Assembly (NCBI GenBank): GCA_963716855.1
Contig: CAVQUV010000006.1
Span: 119,793 to 183,792 of the forward strand
DNA length: 64,000 nucleotides
Source of the DNA: JAGVSZ01 sp963716855
Lineage (GTDB): Bacteria; Pseudomonadota; Gammaproteobacteria; Burkholderiales; SG8-39
Direction: 5' to 3'
Shown one piece after another: positions 55,210 to 63,250 of the stretch. The notes below the pieces were generated by a model. The model was given only the letters and a program-made list of their open reading frames with translations, was not told the origin of the DNA and searched no databases. The translations under genes and the position numbers were made by a program. The first letter of the stretch is position 1, and every line of letters starts with the position of its first letter.

Positions 55210-55927
55210 CCGCCGCATCGAGCATGAGGCGGCCTTCGTGCTGCATGCGTACCCCTATTCGGAGACGAGCCTCCTGGTGGAGGCCTTCAGCCGCAGCCAT
55301 GGGCGGCTTCCGCTCGTGGCGAAGGGGGCACGCCGGCAGGGCTCGTCAATGCGGGGCGTGCTACTCGCCTTCCAGCCGCTGACCATCGCCTGGTCGGGGC
55401 GCGGCGAGGTCCGGACGCTCGTCCGCTGCGAATGGCATGGCGGCTACCCGTTGCCCCGCGGAGAGGCGCTGCTTTGCGGCTTCTACGTCAACGAGCTCGT
55501 GCTGCGATTGCTGCCGCGCGAGGATCCGCACGAGCGGCTCTTTGACCACTACGCCGCAACGGTCACCCAGCTCGCGCAGGGCGCCGCCGGCGGACCGGTC
55601 CTGCGCGCGTTCGAGCGGCAGCTGCTCCAGGAGTTGGGCTATGCTTTAACGCTCGATCGCGATGCCGCCACCGGTGCCGCGATCGAGCCGGAGCGGATGT
55701 ATCGCTATGAGCCGGAGCGCGGCCCGGTGCCGGCGAAGAACAGCGCTTCGACGGATGATCCGCGCGTCGTACCGGGGCGTGTTCTGCTGGCGCTGGCGCA
55801 GGACGACTACTCGGATGCATCGACCGCGGCCGGGGCGCGCCAACTGATGGGCGCGTTGATCGACCATCGGCTCGACCGTCAGACGCTGCACAGCCGCACG
55901 GTGTTCCGCGCGCTTCAGGATCTGTGA
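55202..55927 (+). CDS. recO: DNA repair protein RecO
   Basis: A 241-residue recombination mediator that helps load RecA on SSB-coated DNA. The N-terminal OB fold (AFVLHAYPYSETSLLVEAFSRSHGRLPLVAKGARR) and helical C-terminal domain (GFYVNELVLRLLPREDPHERLF) are typical. The ATG at 55202 inside the era end is chosen by family start (SSRRIEHEAAFVLH). It lies 4 bases before pdxJ. Confidence 0.94.
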   Translation: MSSRRIEHEAAFVLHAYPYSETSLLVEAFSRSHGRLPLVAKGARRQGSSMRGVLLAFQPLTIAWSGRGEVRTLVRCEWHGGYPLPRGEALLCGFYVNELVLRLLPREDPHERLFDHYAATVTQLAQGAAGGPVLRAFERQLLQELGYALTLDRDAATGAAIEPERMYRYEPERGPVPAKNSASTDDPRVVPGRVLLALAQDDYSDASTAAGARQLMGALIDHRLDRQTLHSRTVFRALQDL

Positions 55928-55931
55928 ACCG

Positions 55932-56702
55932 ATGATCGAGCTCGGCGTCAACATCGACCACGTCGCCACCGTCCGTCAGGCGCGACGCACCTATGAGCCG
56001 GACCCCGTATGGGCCGCGGTCGAAGCGCATCTCGGCGGCGCGGACGGGATCACCGTCCACCTGCGCGAGGACCGGCGCCACATCCAGGACGAGGACGTCC
56101 GTCGACTGCGCGAGCTGACCCACATCAAGCTCAACCTGGAAATGGCTGCGACCGACGAGATGGTCGCGATCGCGGGCCGCGTTCGACCCGAGATGGCGAT
56201 GCTCGTGCCGGAGGGCAGGCAGGAGATCACGACCGAGGGCGGACTCGACATTGCCGGTCAGGAGGCACGCCTGAAGGGCGTGGTGGCGCGACTCGCCGGC
56301 GCGGGGACCGTGGTCAGCGTCTTCATCGACGCGGACCTGCGCCAGGTGGAGGCGGCGCGCCGGGTCGGTGCGGCCGTGTGCGAGGTGCACACCGGTCCCT
56401 ATGCGCACGCCTTCCACTCCCGCGGCCGGGACGCAGAGAGCCCGGCGGTCGTGGCCGAGCTCGATCGGCTGCGCGCCGCGGGCGATGCGATCCGCGGCCT
56501 CGGAATGCGGTTCAACGCCGGCCACGCCCTGAACTACTTCAATGTCGAAGCCGTCGCCGCGCTGCCGGGCGTGCGGGAGCTCCACATCGGCCACGCGCTC
56601 GTGAGCCGCGCCGTCTTCGTCGGCATGCGCGAGGCGGTGCGCGAGATGAAGGCCCTGATCGTCAACGCCGCGATGCGCGCGTCGATCCGGGAGCGGCGGT
56701 GA
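55932..56702 (+). CDS. pdxJ: Pyridoxine 5'-phosphate synthase
   Basis: A 256-residue TIM-barrel enzyme that forms pyridoxine phosphate from 1-deoxyxylulose-5-phosphate and 3-amino-2-oxopropyl phosphate. Characteristic motifs: LGVNIDHVATVRQAR, the active-site HLREDRRHI, VHTGPYA, and NAGHALNYFNV. It lies between recO and acpS, the usual arrangement. Confidence 0.97.
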   Translation: MIELGVNIDHVATVRQARRTYEPDPVWAAVEAHLGGADGITVHLREDRRHIQDEDVRRLRELTHIKLNLEMAATDEMVAIAGRVRPEMAMLVPEGRQEITTEGGLDIAGQEARLKGVVARLAGAGTVVSVFIDADLRQVEAARRVGAAVCEVHTGPYAHAFHSRGRDAESPAVVAELDRLRAAGDAIRGLGMRFNAGHALNYFNVEAVAALPGVRELHIGHALVSRAVFVGMREAVREMKALIVNAAMRASIRERR

Positions 56703-57091
56703 TCCTCGGCATCGGGACCGACCTCGTCGAGATCGGACGCATCGAGCTGGCGCTCGAGCGCTGGGGCGAGCGGTTCGCGCGCAAGGTCCTGGTGCCCCGC
56801 GAACTCGATCGCCTCGCCGGCCATCGCAAGCCCGCCGCCTATCTCGCCAAGCGCTTCGCGGCGAAGGAAGCGTTTTCGAAAGCGATGGGCACGGGCATCC
56901 GCGCTCCGGTCAACTGGCAGAACATCGGCGTGGTCAACCACGCTTCGGGCCGGCCCTACCTCGAGCTGTCCGCGCCGCTCGCGGCGCTGGTGAAACGGCG
57001 CGGCGTGATGAGCGTCCATGTGAGCCTGACCGACGAGCGCGGCATGGCGGCGGCGTTCGTGATTCTGGAAGGGGAGCGGCATGGCGGTTGA
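56699..57091 (+). CDS. acpS: Holo-ACP synthase
   Basis: A 130-residue phosphopantetheinyl transferase that activates acyl carrier proteins. ILGIGTDLVEIGRIE and RFAAKEAFSKAMGTGI are the Mg/CoA-binding motifs. It would modify AcpP (Ser37) and perhaps also the accessory carrier (Ser46), as no second phosphopantetheinyl transferase is in the window. The GTG start overlaps pdxJ; the end overlaps nagZ by 11 bases. Confidence 0.96.
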   Translation: MILGIGTDLVEIGRIELALERWGERFARKVLVPRELDRLAGHRKPAAYLAKRFAAKEAFSKAMGTGIRAPVNWQNIGVVNHASGRPYLELSAPLAALVKRRGVMSVHVSLTDERGMAAAFVILEGERHGG

Positions 57092-58103
57092 GCGTCCGCT
57101 CGGGCCCGTGATGCTCGACGTCGCCGGTCTGGAGCTCGCGGCCGACGAGCGCGACCTGCTCGCCGACCCCCTTGCGGGCGGGGTGATCTTGTTCGCCCGC
57201 AACTACGAGTCGCCGGCGCAACTCGAGGCGCTCACCGCGGCGATCCATGCGATCCGGACCCCTCGGCTGCTCATCGCCGTCGACCAAGAAGGCGGACGCG
57301 TTCAGCGGTTCACTGCGGGGTTCACCCGGCTCCCGCCCATGCGGGCACTCGGGCGTCTCTACGATCGCGAGCCGGCACTGGCCGTGAACCTCGCGGGCGC
57401 GATCGGCGTCGTGCTCGCCGCGGAGCTGCGCGAGCGCGGCGTGGATTTCAGCTTCACGCCGGTCCTCGACATCGACTTCGGGTCGAGCAGCGTGATCGGC
57501 GACCGCGCCTTCCATGCGACGGCGGCCGGCGTGTCGGCGCTGGCCGGTGGTCTCGTGGCCGGTCTGGCGCGCATGGGCATGGGTGCCGTCGGGAAACACT
57601 TCCCGGGCCACGGCTACGTGCGGGCCGACTCCCACCACGAGGTGCCGATCGACGAACGGCCCCTGGCGGCCATCGAAGCGGAGGACCTGGCGCCGTACCG
57701 GGCGCTCATCGGCAAGGGACTCGCCGGCGTGATGCCCGCGCACGTCATCTATCCGCAAGTGGACAAGCGTCCGGCCGGTTTCTCACCGGTGTGGTTGGGG
57801 GACATCCTGCGCGGCCGGATGGGGTTCGACGGAATCGTGTTCAGCGACGACCTGTCGATGGAGGGCGCCAGCGTGGCGGGCGGGATCATCGAACGCGGCC
57901 GCGCGGCGCTGTCCGCCGGCTGCGACATGGTGCTCGTATGCAACGCGCCGGACGCCGCACAGCGCCTGCTCGACGGACTCGGCGCGCATTCGCTCGATGC
58001 GGGCCGGGCGGCCCGCATGCGCACGGGCGCGGTGGACAACGCGGCTCACCGCTCGGCCGCGGCGCAAATCGACGAGGCGAAGGGCGAGGGGTTGCTCGCC
58101 TGA
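57081..58103 (+). CDS. nagZ: Beta-N-acetylhexosaminidase NagZ
   Basis: A 340-residue GH3 enzyme of cytoplasmic peptidoglycan recycling, removing GlcNAc from anhydro-muropeptides. The motifs AVDQEGGRVQRF, KHFPGHG with the catalytic His in the following mobile loop (ADSHHEVP), and the nucleophile Asp in FSDDLSMEGA are complete. It is the last gene of the long rightward run that starts at lepA. Confidence 0.96.
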   Translation: MAVERPLGPVMLDVAGLELAADERDLLADPLAGGVILFARNYESPAQLEALTAAIHAIRTPRLLIAVDQEGGRVQRFTAGFTRLPPMRALGRLYDREPALAVNLAGAIGVVLAAELRERGVDFSFTPVLDIDFGSSSVIGDRAFHATAAGVSALAGGLVAGLARMGMGAVGKHFPGHGYVRADSHHEVPIDERPLAAIEAEDLAPYRALIGKGLAGVMPAHVIYPQVDKRPAGFSPVWLGDILRGRMGFDGIVFSDDLSMEGASVAGGIIERGRAALSAGCDMVLVCNAPDAAQRLLDGLGAHSLDAGRAARMRTGAVDNAAHRSAAAQIDEAKGEGLLA

Positions 58104-58109
58104 CGGATC

Positions 58110-58676
58110 CTAGGCGCGCTCGATGTAAGCGCCGTCGTCGGTATTGATCCTGATCTTCTCGCCCTTGTCGACGAACGGCGGGACCTGCACGGTGATGCCG
58201 GTCTCGAGGGTGGCCGGCTTGAACGACGTGGTGGCCGTGGCACCTTTGATGTTCGGTTCAGTGTCGACCACCGTGAGGATCACGCTCGCGGGCAGCTGCA
58301 CCCCGATCGGACGGTCGTTGTGGAAATTGATCTGCACGTCGGTGTTGGGCAGCAGATAGCCGGTCTGCCCCTCGAGCTCCTCCGCCGACAGCGACATCTG
58401 CTCGTACGTGGCCTGGTCCATGAAGACGTAGCTGGAGCCTTCCTGGTACAGGTACTGCATCTCGCGCGACTCGACGTATGCACGCTCGATCTTCTCGTCG
58501 GTCCGGAAGCGCTGGTTGGTCTTGGTGCCGGCCTCGATGTCCTTCATCTCGACCTGCATGAATGCACCGCCGCGTCCGCCGACGTGCACGTGATAGGATT
58601 TGAGCACGCGCCAGACGCGCTTGTCCCATTCGAGCAGGTTGCCGACCCGGATCTCGGTCGCGAGTACTTTCGCCAT
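58110..58676 (-). CDS. efp: Elongation factor P
   Basis: A 188-residue translation factor that relieves ribosome stalling at proline runs. Three OB-like domains are visible, with the C-terminal signature FVDKGEKIRINTDDGAYIERA. The tip residue that is lysine (K34) in Escherichia coli is Arg35 here, in GGRGGAF. The surrounding sequence is not the EarP-rhamnosylated subfamily I remember from Neisseria and Pseudomonas, and no earP is adjacent. It converges with nagZ and is divergent from uvrC. Confidence 0.96.
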   Translation of the reverse strand: MAKVLATEIRVGNLLEWDKRVWRVLKSYHVHVGGRGGAFMQVEMKDIEAGTKTNQRFRTDEKIERAYVESREMQYLYQEGSSYVFMDQATYEQMSLSAEELEGQTGYLLPNTDVQINFHNDRPIGVQLPASVILTVVDTEPNIKGATATTSFKPATLETGITVQVPPFVDKGEKIRINTDDGAYIERA

Positions 58677-58777
58677 GGTCAGTTGCCGGGGCTGGAGAGA
58701 AAAACGCGCGATTCTACAGCAAACCCCCGCTTCTCCGACGCCTGAACGCTGCGCCTCGGATCGGCCCCACGCCTCCC

Positions 58778-60574
58778 GTGTTCGACCCTGCTGCCCTGAT
58801 CTCCGGCCTGCCGCACCAGCCCGGCGTCTATCGCATGCTGAATGCGAAGGGCGATGTCCTCTATGTCGGCAAGGCGGGCGACCTGCGCAAGCGCGTATCG
58901 ACCTACTTCCAGAAGAGCGATCACGGGCCGCGCATCCAGCTGATGCTGGCGCAAGTGGACGCCGTCGAGATCACCGTGACGCGCTCCGAGGCCGAGGCGC
59001 TGATCCTCGAGAACAATCTGATCAAGTCGCTCGCCCCGCGCTACAACATCCTCTTCCGCGACGACAAGTCCTACCCCTACCTCGTGGTCACGGGCGATCG
59101 CTTTCCGCGCATCGGCTTCCATCGCGGACCGCTCGACCGAAAGCACGCCTATTTCGGCCCGTTCGCGAACGCGGGCGCGGTGCGCGAGAGCATCCAGCTG
59201 CTCCAGAAAGTGTTCCGACTGCGCACCTGCGAGGACTCGGTGTTCCAGAACCGGTCGCGGCCGTGCCTGCTGCATCAAATCAGGCGCTGCTCGGCGCCGT
59301 GCGTCGGCCTGATCGACGCGGCGCGGTACGCCCAAGACGTGAACGACGCGCGGCTGTTCATGGAGGGCCGCGAGGACGACGTGGTGGGCGCGCTCGCCGC
59401 GCGGATGCAGGAGGCGGCCGAACGGCTCGACTATGAGCAGGCGGCGATCCACCGCGACCAGCTCCGCTCGCTCTCGCGCGTGCAGACGCGCCAGTACGTG
59501 GACACCGCGAAGGCGCTCGATGCGGACGTCGTCGCCTGCGCGATCGATAGCGGCATCGCGTGCGTCAACCTGGCCATGATCCGCAACGGCCGTTACCTCG
59601 GCGACAAGAGCTTCTTCCCGCAGCACGCCGAGGACCGATCCGCGCCGGAGGTGATCGGCGCGTTCCTCGCGCAGCACTACCTGCAAGAGCCGCCGCCGGC
59701 GCTTATCGTCACCGCGGAGGGCGTCGACGCCGAGGAGCTCGCCGCACCGCTCGCGGAGAATGCGGGGCGCGCGGTGCAGATCGTCACGCGCCCGCACGCC
59801 GAACGGCGCGCATGGCTGGAAATGGCGCAGCGAAACGCCACGGAGGCTTTGGCGCAGCGGGTGCGGGAGCAGGGCACCCAGGAAGGGCGGCTCGCGGCGA
59901 TGCGCGAGGCGCTCGGACTGCCGCCGTCGGTGCAGCGCATCGAATGCTTCGACGTCAGCCATACTCGCGGCGAAGCGACAGTCGCCTCCTGCGTGGTCTA
60001 CGATCAATACCGGATGCGCAACTCCGAGTACCGGCGCTACAACGTCTCCGGCGCCACGCCGGGCGACGATTACGCGGCCATGCGCGACGTATTACAGCGC
60101 CGATACGAGCGAACGGCGCGTGGGGAGGGCGTGGTGCCGGACCTGATCCTGATCGACGGCGGCAAGGGTCAGCTGCACGCGGTGCAGGCGGTCCTCGCCG
60201 AGCTCGGATTCGCGGACATCGAGCTTGTGGGCGTCGCGAAAGGGCCCGAGCGCAAGCCCGGCCTCGAGGCGCTCGTGCTCGGTGACGGCCGGTCGCTCCG
60301 GCTCGAGAAGGACCATCCGGGCCTGCACCTCATCCAGCAGATCCGCGACGAGGCGCACCGGTTCGCCATTACCGGGCACCGGGCGCGGCGCGGCAAGGCC
60401 CGCGTGACCTCGAGCCTTGAGGCGATCGACGGCGTGGGCGCGAAGCGGCGCCGGCAGCTGCTCGAACGGTTCGGCGGACTGAAAGGGGTGGTGGCGGCGA
60501 GCATCGAGGAGCTCACCCAGGTCGAGGGCATCAGCCGAACGCTCGCCGAGCGCATCTACCGCGAGCTGCACTGA
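58778..60574 (+). CDS. uvrC: UvrABC system protein C
   Basis: A 598-residue dual-incision nuclease of nucleotide excision repair. The N-terminal GIY-YIG domain (QPGVYRMLNAKGDVLYVGKA) makes the 3' cut, a UVR motif (RMQEAAERLDYEQAA) binds UvrB, the RNase H-like domain (IECFDVSHTRGE, LILIDGGKGQ) makes the 5' cut, and two helix-hairpin-helix motifs end the protein. It starts at GTG (58778), and pgsA follows 3 bases later. Confidence 0.97.
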   Translation: MFDPAALISGLPHQPGVYRMLNAKGDVLYVGKAGDLRKRVSTYFQKSDHGPRIQLMLAQVDAVEITVTRSEAEALILENNLIKSLAPRYNILFRDDKSYPYLVVTGDRFPRIGFHRGPLDRKHAYFGPFANAGAVRESIQLLQKVFRLRTCEDSVFQNRSRPCLLHQIRRCSAPCVGLIDAARYAQDVNDARLFMEGREDDVVGALAARMQEAAERLDYEQAAIHRDQLRSLSRVQTRQYVDTAKALDADVVACAIDSGIACVNLAMIRNGRYLGDKSFFPQHAEDRSAPEVIGAFLAQHYLQEPPPALIVTAEGVDAEELAAPLAENAGRAVQIVTRPHAERRAWLEMAQRNATEALAQRVREQGTQEGRLAAMREALGLPPSVQRIECFDVSHTRGEATVASCVVYDQYRMRNSEYRRYNVSGATPGDDYAAMRDVLQRRYERTARGEGVVPDLILIDGGKGQLHAVQAVLAELGFADIELVGVAKGPERKPGLEALVLGDGRSLRLEKDHPGLHLIQQIRDEAHRFAITGHRARRGKARVTSSLEAIDGVGAKRRRQLLERFGGLKGVVAASIEELTQVEGISRTLAERIYRELH

Positions 60575-60577
60575 CCC

Positions 60578-61159
60578 GTGCCGGTCAACGTCCCGAACCT
60601 CCTCACCTGGCTGCGGATCATCGCGATCCCGGTGCTGGTGATCCTCTTCTATCTGCCTGAGCCCTGGTGCAGCTTGCGCGAGAAGAACCTCGTGGCCTGC
60701 GTCCTCTTCTCGCTGGCGGCGATCACCGACTGGCTGGACGGCTACCTGGCACGCCGGCTCAATCAGATGTCGGCGTTCGGCGCGTTCCTCGATCCGGTCG
60801 CCGACAAGCTCATCGTGGCGGCCGCGCTCATCATCCTGGTCGAGATCGGGCGGGTGCCGGCGTTCATCGCGGTGATCATCATCGGTCGCGAGATCACCAT
60901 CTCGGCCCTGCGCGAATGGATGGCGAAGCTAGGGCAGGCGAAGAGCGTGGCGGTGAACTTCCTGGGCAAGATCAAGACCGTCGCCCAGCTCGTGGCGATC
61001 CCGATGCTGCTCTATCACGACCCCATCGGCCACTGGTTCGATCCGCAGCAGGTGGGCACGTGGCTCATCTATCTGGCTGCAGCGCTGACGATCGTGTCCA
61101 TGGCGTATTACCTGAAGCTCGCCGGGCCCCATGCCTTCGGCGGCGGCGGGCGAGCTTGA
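60578..61159 (+). CDS. pgsA: CDP-diacylglycerol-glycerol-3-phosphate 3-phosphatidyltransferase
   Basis: A 193-residue inner-membrane enzyme that makes phosphatidylglycerol phosphate. The CDP-alcohol phosphotransferase motif appears in DWLDGYLARRLNQMSAFGAFLDPVADK. About five hydrophobic segments are seen. The GTG start gives the usual VPNLLTWLRI N-terminus. The uvrC-pgsA-tRNA-Gly-tRNA-Cys order is common in proteobacteria. Confidence 0.96.
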   Translation: MPVNVPNLLTWLRIIAIPVLVILFYLPEPWCSLREKNLVACVLFSLAAITDWLDGYLARRLNQMSAFGAFLDPVADKLIVAAALIILVEIGRVPAFIAVIIIGREITISALREWMAKLGQAKSVAVNFLGKIKTVAQLVAIPMLLYHDPIGHWFDPQQVGTWLIYLAAALTIVSMAYYLKLAGPHAFGGGGRA

Positions 61160-61185
61160 CCGGGGAACGGCCCAATCGGTAAAAT
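61156..61185 (+). promoter_or_regulatory. Promoter for tRNA-Gly
   Basis: TTGACC (61156-61161), an 18-base spacer and TAAAAT (61180-61185), 14 bases before the tRNA 5' end. It is one of the best sigma-70-like promoters in the window and overlaps the pgsA stop codon. Confidence 0.75.
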
Positions 61186-61198
61186 TCGCTTTCGCCAC

Positions 61199-61274
61199 GC
61201 GGGAATAGCTCAGTTGGTAGAGCGCAACCTTGCCAAGGTTGAGGTCGCGAGTTCGAGACTCGTTTCCCGCTCCA
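61199..61274 (+). tRNA. tRNA-Gly (anticodon GCC)
   Basis: A 76-base cloverleaf with encoded CCA. The acceptor GCGGGAA pairs with TTCCCGC; anticodon loop CTTGCCAAG gives GCC; T loop TTCGAGA is standard. Confidence 0.97.
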
Positions 61275-61283
61275 GGTTTCTCG

Positions 61284-61316
61284 AAGAGGGAAGGCGTCGC
61301 CGCTTTCCCTCTTTTC
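61284..61316 (+). terminator. Terminator-like hairpin after tRNA-Gly
   Basis: AAGAGGGAA (61284-61292) pairs with TTCCCTCTT (61305-61313), followed by TTCATTT. It lies 9 bases after tRNA-Gly and before tRNA-Cys, which may therefore have its own promoter or receive read-through. Confidence 0.65.
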
Positions 61317-61349
61317 ATTTGATCGGCGCCTCGCGGCGCTGATCCGCAC

Positions 61350-61423
61350 GGCGGGGTGGCAGAGTGGTCATGCAGCGGCCTGCAAAGCCGTGTACGCCGG
61401 TTCGATTCCGACCCCCGCCTCCA
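61350..61423 (+). tRNA. tRNA-Cys (anticodon GCA)
   Basis: A 74-base cloverleaf with encoded CCA. The acceptor GGCGGGG pairs with CCCCGCC; the anticodon loop CTGCAAA gives GCA; T loop TTCGATT. Confidence 0.97.
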
Positions 61424-61479
61424 AATTCATCTCAAGTGACTGTCTGTGTGGCGATTTCTCTGCATCGTCGCCATTCGGT

Positions 61480-62427
61480 TCACTTGGCGCCGAGACCCAT
61501 GCGCTTGCCCGCTTCGGTGTACACGCGGATACGCTCGGCCATGAAGACATCCATGCGATCAACGCCGACATCGACGAGCTCGAAGCCGCTCTTGGCGGCG
61601 AGTTCCTTCATCTCCGGGTCCGCATTGAGCGCAGCCCAAAGATCGGACATGCGCTTGCGTGCTTCCGGCGACGCGGATTTCGGCATGCCGATGCCGCGGT
61701 AGGCGCCGTCGACCCAGTCGACCCCGAGCTCCTTGAAGGTCGGCGTGTCGGGAAGCAGCGGATGGCGCTTGTCCATCGCGACCGCCAGGGCGCGCACCTT
61801 GGCTTTGTTGTTGATCGCGAACGCGGTATAGGACATCGCCCCGCCGACGTGCCCGCCGATCACGGCCGTGGTCATATCGCCGGTGCCCTTGAACGGGATG
61901 TAGCTCGTCTTGACGCCGAACGCGGCGTTGAGTCGCTCGTGGGCCGCGTGATTTGCCGAGTTGAGCCCCGAGCCCCCGAGCGTGATCCGGTCGGGCTGCG
62001 CCTTGGCGGCCTGCACGAAGTCCTGGAAAGTCTTGATCGGGCTCGAATCGGCGACAACCAGTGCATCGGGCGTGTAGTGGAACCAGTAGACGGGCGTGAC
62101 ATCTTCGGTCTTGTACTGGACCTGGCCTTCCATCGGCTGCAATACGATATGGGGCAGGTTGATCCCGACGATGTTGAAGCCGTCGGCAGGCAGCGTATTC
62201 ATCTGCGACCACATCAACCCGCCGCCGGCGCCGGGTTTGTACTGGATGATGGTTTCGATCGCCGGGCAGCGTTTCTTTAGCACCGCCTGCTGGTGCCGCC
62301 CCGAAATATCGGACTCGCCGCCGGCGGGGAAGGCTTGCCAGTAATAGATCGAGCGTTCCGGACACGACTGGGCGAAGGCCAAGGTGGGAAGCGCGGCTAG
62401 CAGTAGGCCGAGCAATTTCAGCGGCAT
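61480..62427 (-). CDS. Bug-family (TctC) periplasmic solute-binding protein
   Basis: A 315-residue tripartite tricarboxylate transporter receptor with a signal peptide (LLGLLLAALPTLAFA). Family features include PAGGESDISGR, the pyroglutamate-loop-like KPGAGGG, SSPIKTFQDFVQAAKAQP, and GHVGGAMSY. These proteins bind small carboxylates or amino acids. No TctA/TctB membrane genes are adjacent, so it is an orphan receptor, very common in Burkholderiales. The ligand is unknown. Confidence 0.92.
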   Translation of the reverse strand: MPLKLLGLLLAALPTLAFAQSCPERSIYYWQAFPAGGESDISGRHQQAVLKKRCPAIETIIQYKPGAGGGLMWSQMNTLPADGFNIVGINLPHIVLQPMEGQVQYKTEDVTPVYWFHYTPDALVVADSSPIKTFQDFVQAAKAQPDRITLGGSGLNSANHAAHERLNAAFGVKTSYIPFKGTGDMTTAVIGGHVGGAMSYTAFAINNKAKVRALAVAMDKRHPLLPDTPTFKELGVDWVDGAYRGIGMPKSASPEARKRMSDLWAALNADPEMKELAAKSGFELVDVGVDRMDVFMAERIRVYTEAGKRMGLGAK

Positions 62428-62607
62428 CGAGTGTTCCTCCTCTCCAAGGCCCGGGATTCTAAACGTCCTGGCTCGAACGGCCAGACGCGCTCACATGGCA
62501 GAATGCATATCCCATGTCGCTCCTTCTCAGGGCCCAACCTGCGCGCCTCTCGGCGCGATTACCGCGCGCCGCGCGTTGAGGCGCGCGGCGTTGCCGCGGC
62601 CACCCAC

Positions 62608-62694
62608 GCCCGGGTGGCGAAACTGGTAGACGCAAGGGACTTAAAATCCCTCGGGAGCGATCCCATCCCGGTTCGACTCCGGGCCCGGGCACCA
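62608..62694 (+). tRNA. tRNA-Leu (anticodon TAA)
   Basis: An 87-base tRNA with a long variable arm (CGGGAGCGATCCCAT region) typical of tRNA-Leu and an encoded CCA. The acceptor GCCCGGG pairs with CCCGGGC; the anticodon loop CTTAAAA gives TAA. Confidence 0.96.
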
Positions 62695-62819
62695 ACACTC
62701 CCTGGCAGCGACTCCGACGCGCTTCGCCGAGGGCCTTGGGCGTCCGGCTTTTCGTCGCCAGGCGCCTGGCCGCAGCCCTGAAATCCGTCTCAAATTCCCG
62801 CTGCAAACACTTATTTCCG

Positions 62820-62849
62820 TTGCAGAATTTGTTAGCCAGCCGATACCAT
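62820..62849 (+). promoter_or_regulatory. Candidate promoter for the DUF3467 gene
   Basis: TTGCAG (62820-62825), an 18-base spacer and TACCAT (62844-62849), in the AT-richest part of the gap after tRNA-Leu, 56 bases before the ATG. A gaggagag Shine-Dalgarno follows. Confidence 0.4.
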
Positions 62850-62904
62850 CCCGGTTTGCCGGCGTAGGCAGGGCGCCTGTCGTCGGCAACGAGGAGAGAG
62901 CCGC

Positions 62905-63210
62905 ATGGCGACGAAGATTTCGGGTGGTGAAAAGCAGACCCAGGGTACCGATCAGCCGGCGCACGCAAACGTGCGCTGGAACACGCAAGGCCTCAAGAGC
63001 TCGTACGCGAACTTCTGCAACGCCACCAGCACCCGCGAGGAGGTCGTCCTCAACTTCGGCGTGAGCAACAACTGGGAGCGCACGCCCCGCGACATGGAGA
63101 TCGAGCTTGCGCACCGCATCGTCCTGTCGCCCTTCGCGGCCAAGCGTCTGTCCGGCATCCTCACGAAGCTGATCGGCGAGTACGAAAGCCGCTACGGCGA
63201 GCTGAAGTGA
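62905..63210 (+). CDS. DUF3467 protein
   Basis: A 101-residue protein that matches the DUF3467 pattern: ANVRWNTQGLKSSYANFCN, STREEVVLNFG and RIVLSPFAAKRL, ending with YESRYGEL. Function is unknown; the family is small, soluble and widespread. It precedes a GAF-domain gene by 40 bases, a pairing that suggests a shared operon. Confidence 0.9.
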   Translation: MATKISGGEKQTQGTDQPAHANVRWNTQGLKSSYANFCNATSTREEVVLNFGVSNNWERTPRDMEIELAHRIVLSPFAAKRLSGILTKLIGEYESRYGELK

Positions 63211-63250
63211 CCTCGGGCAACCCGCGCCGCAAGGGAAAACCCCGCAGGAA

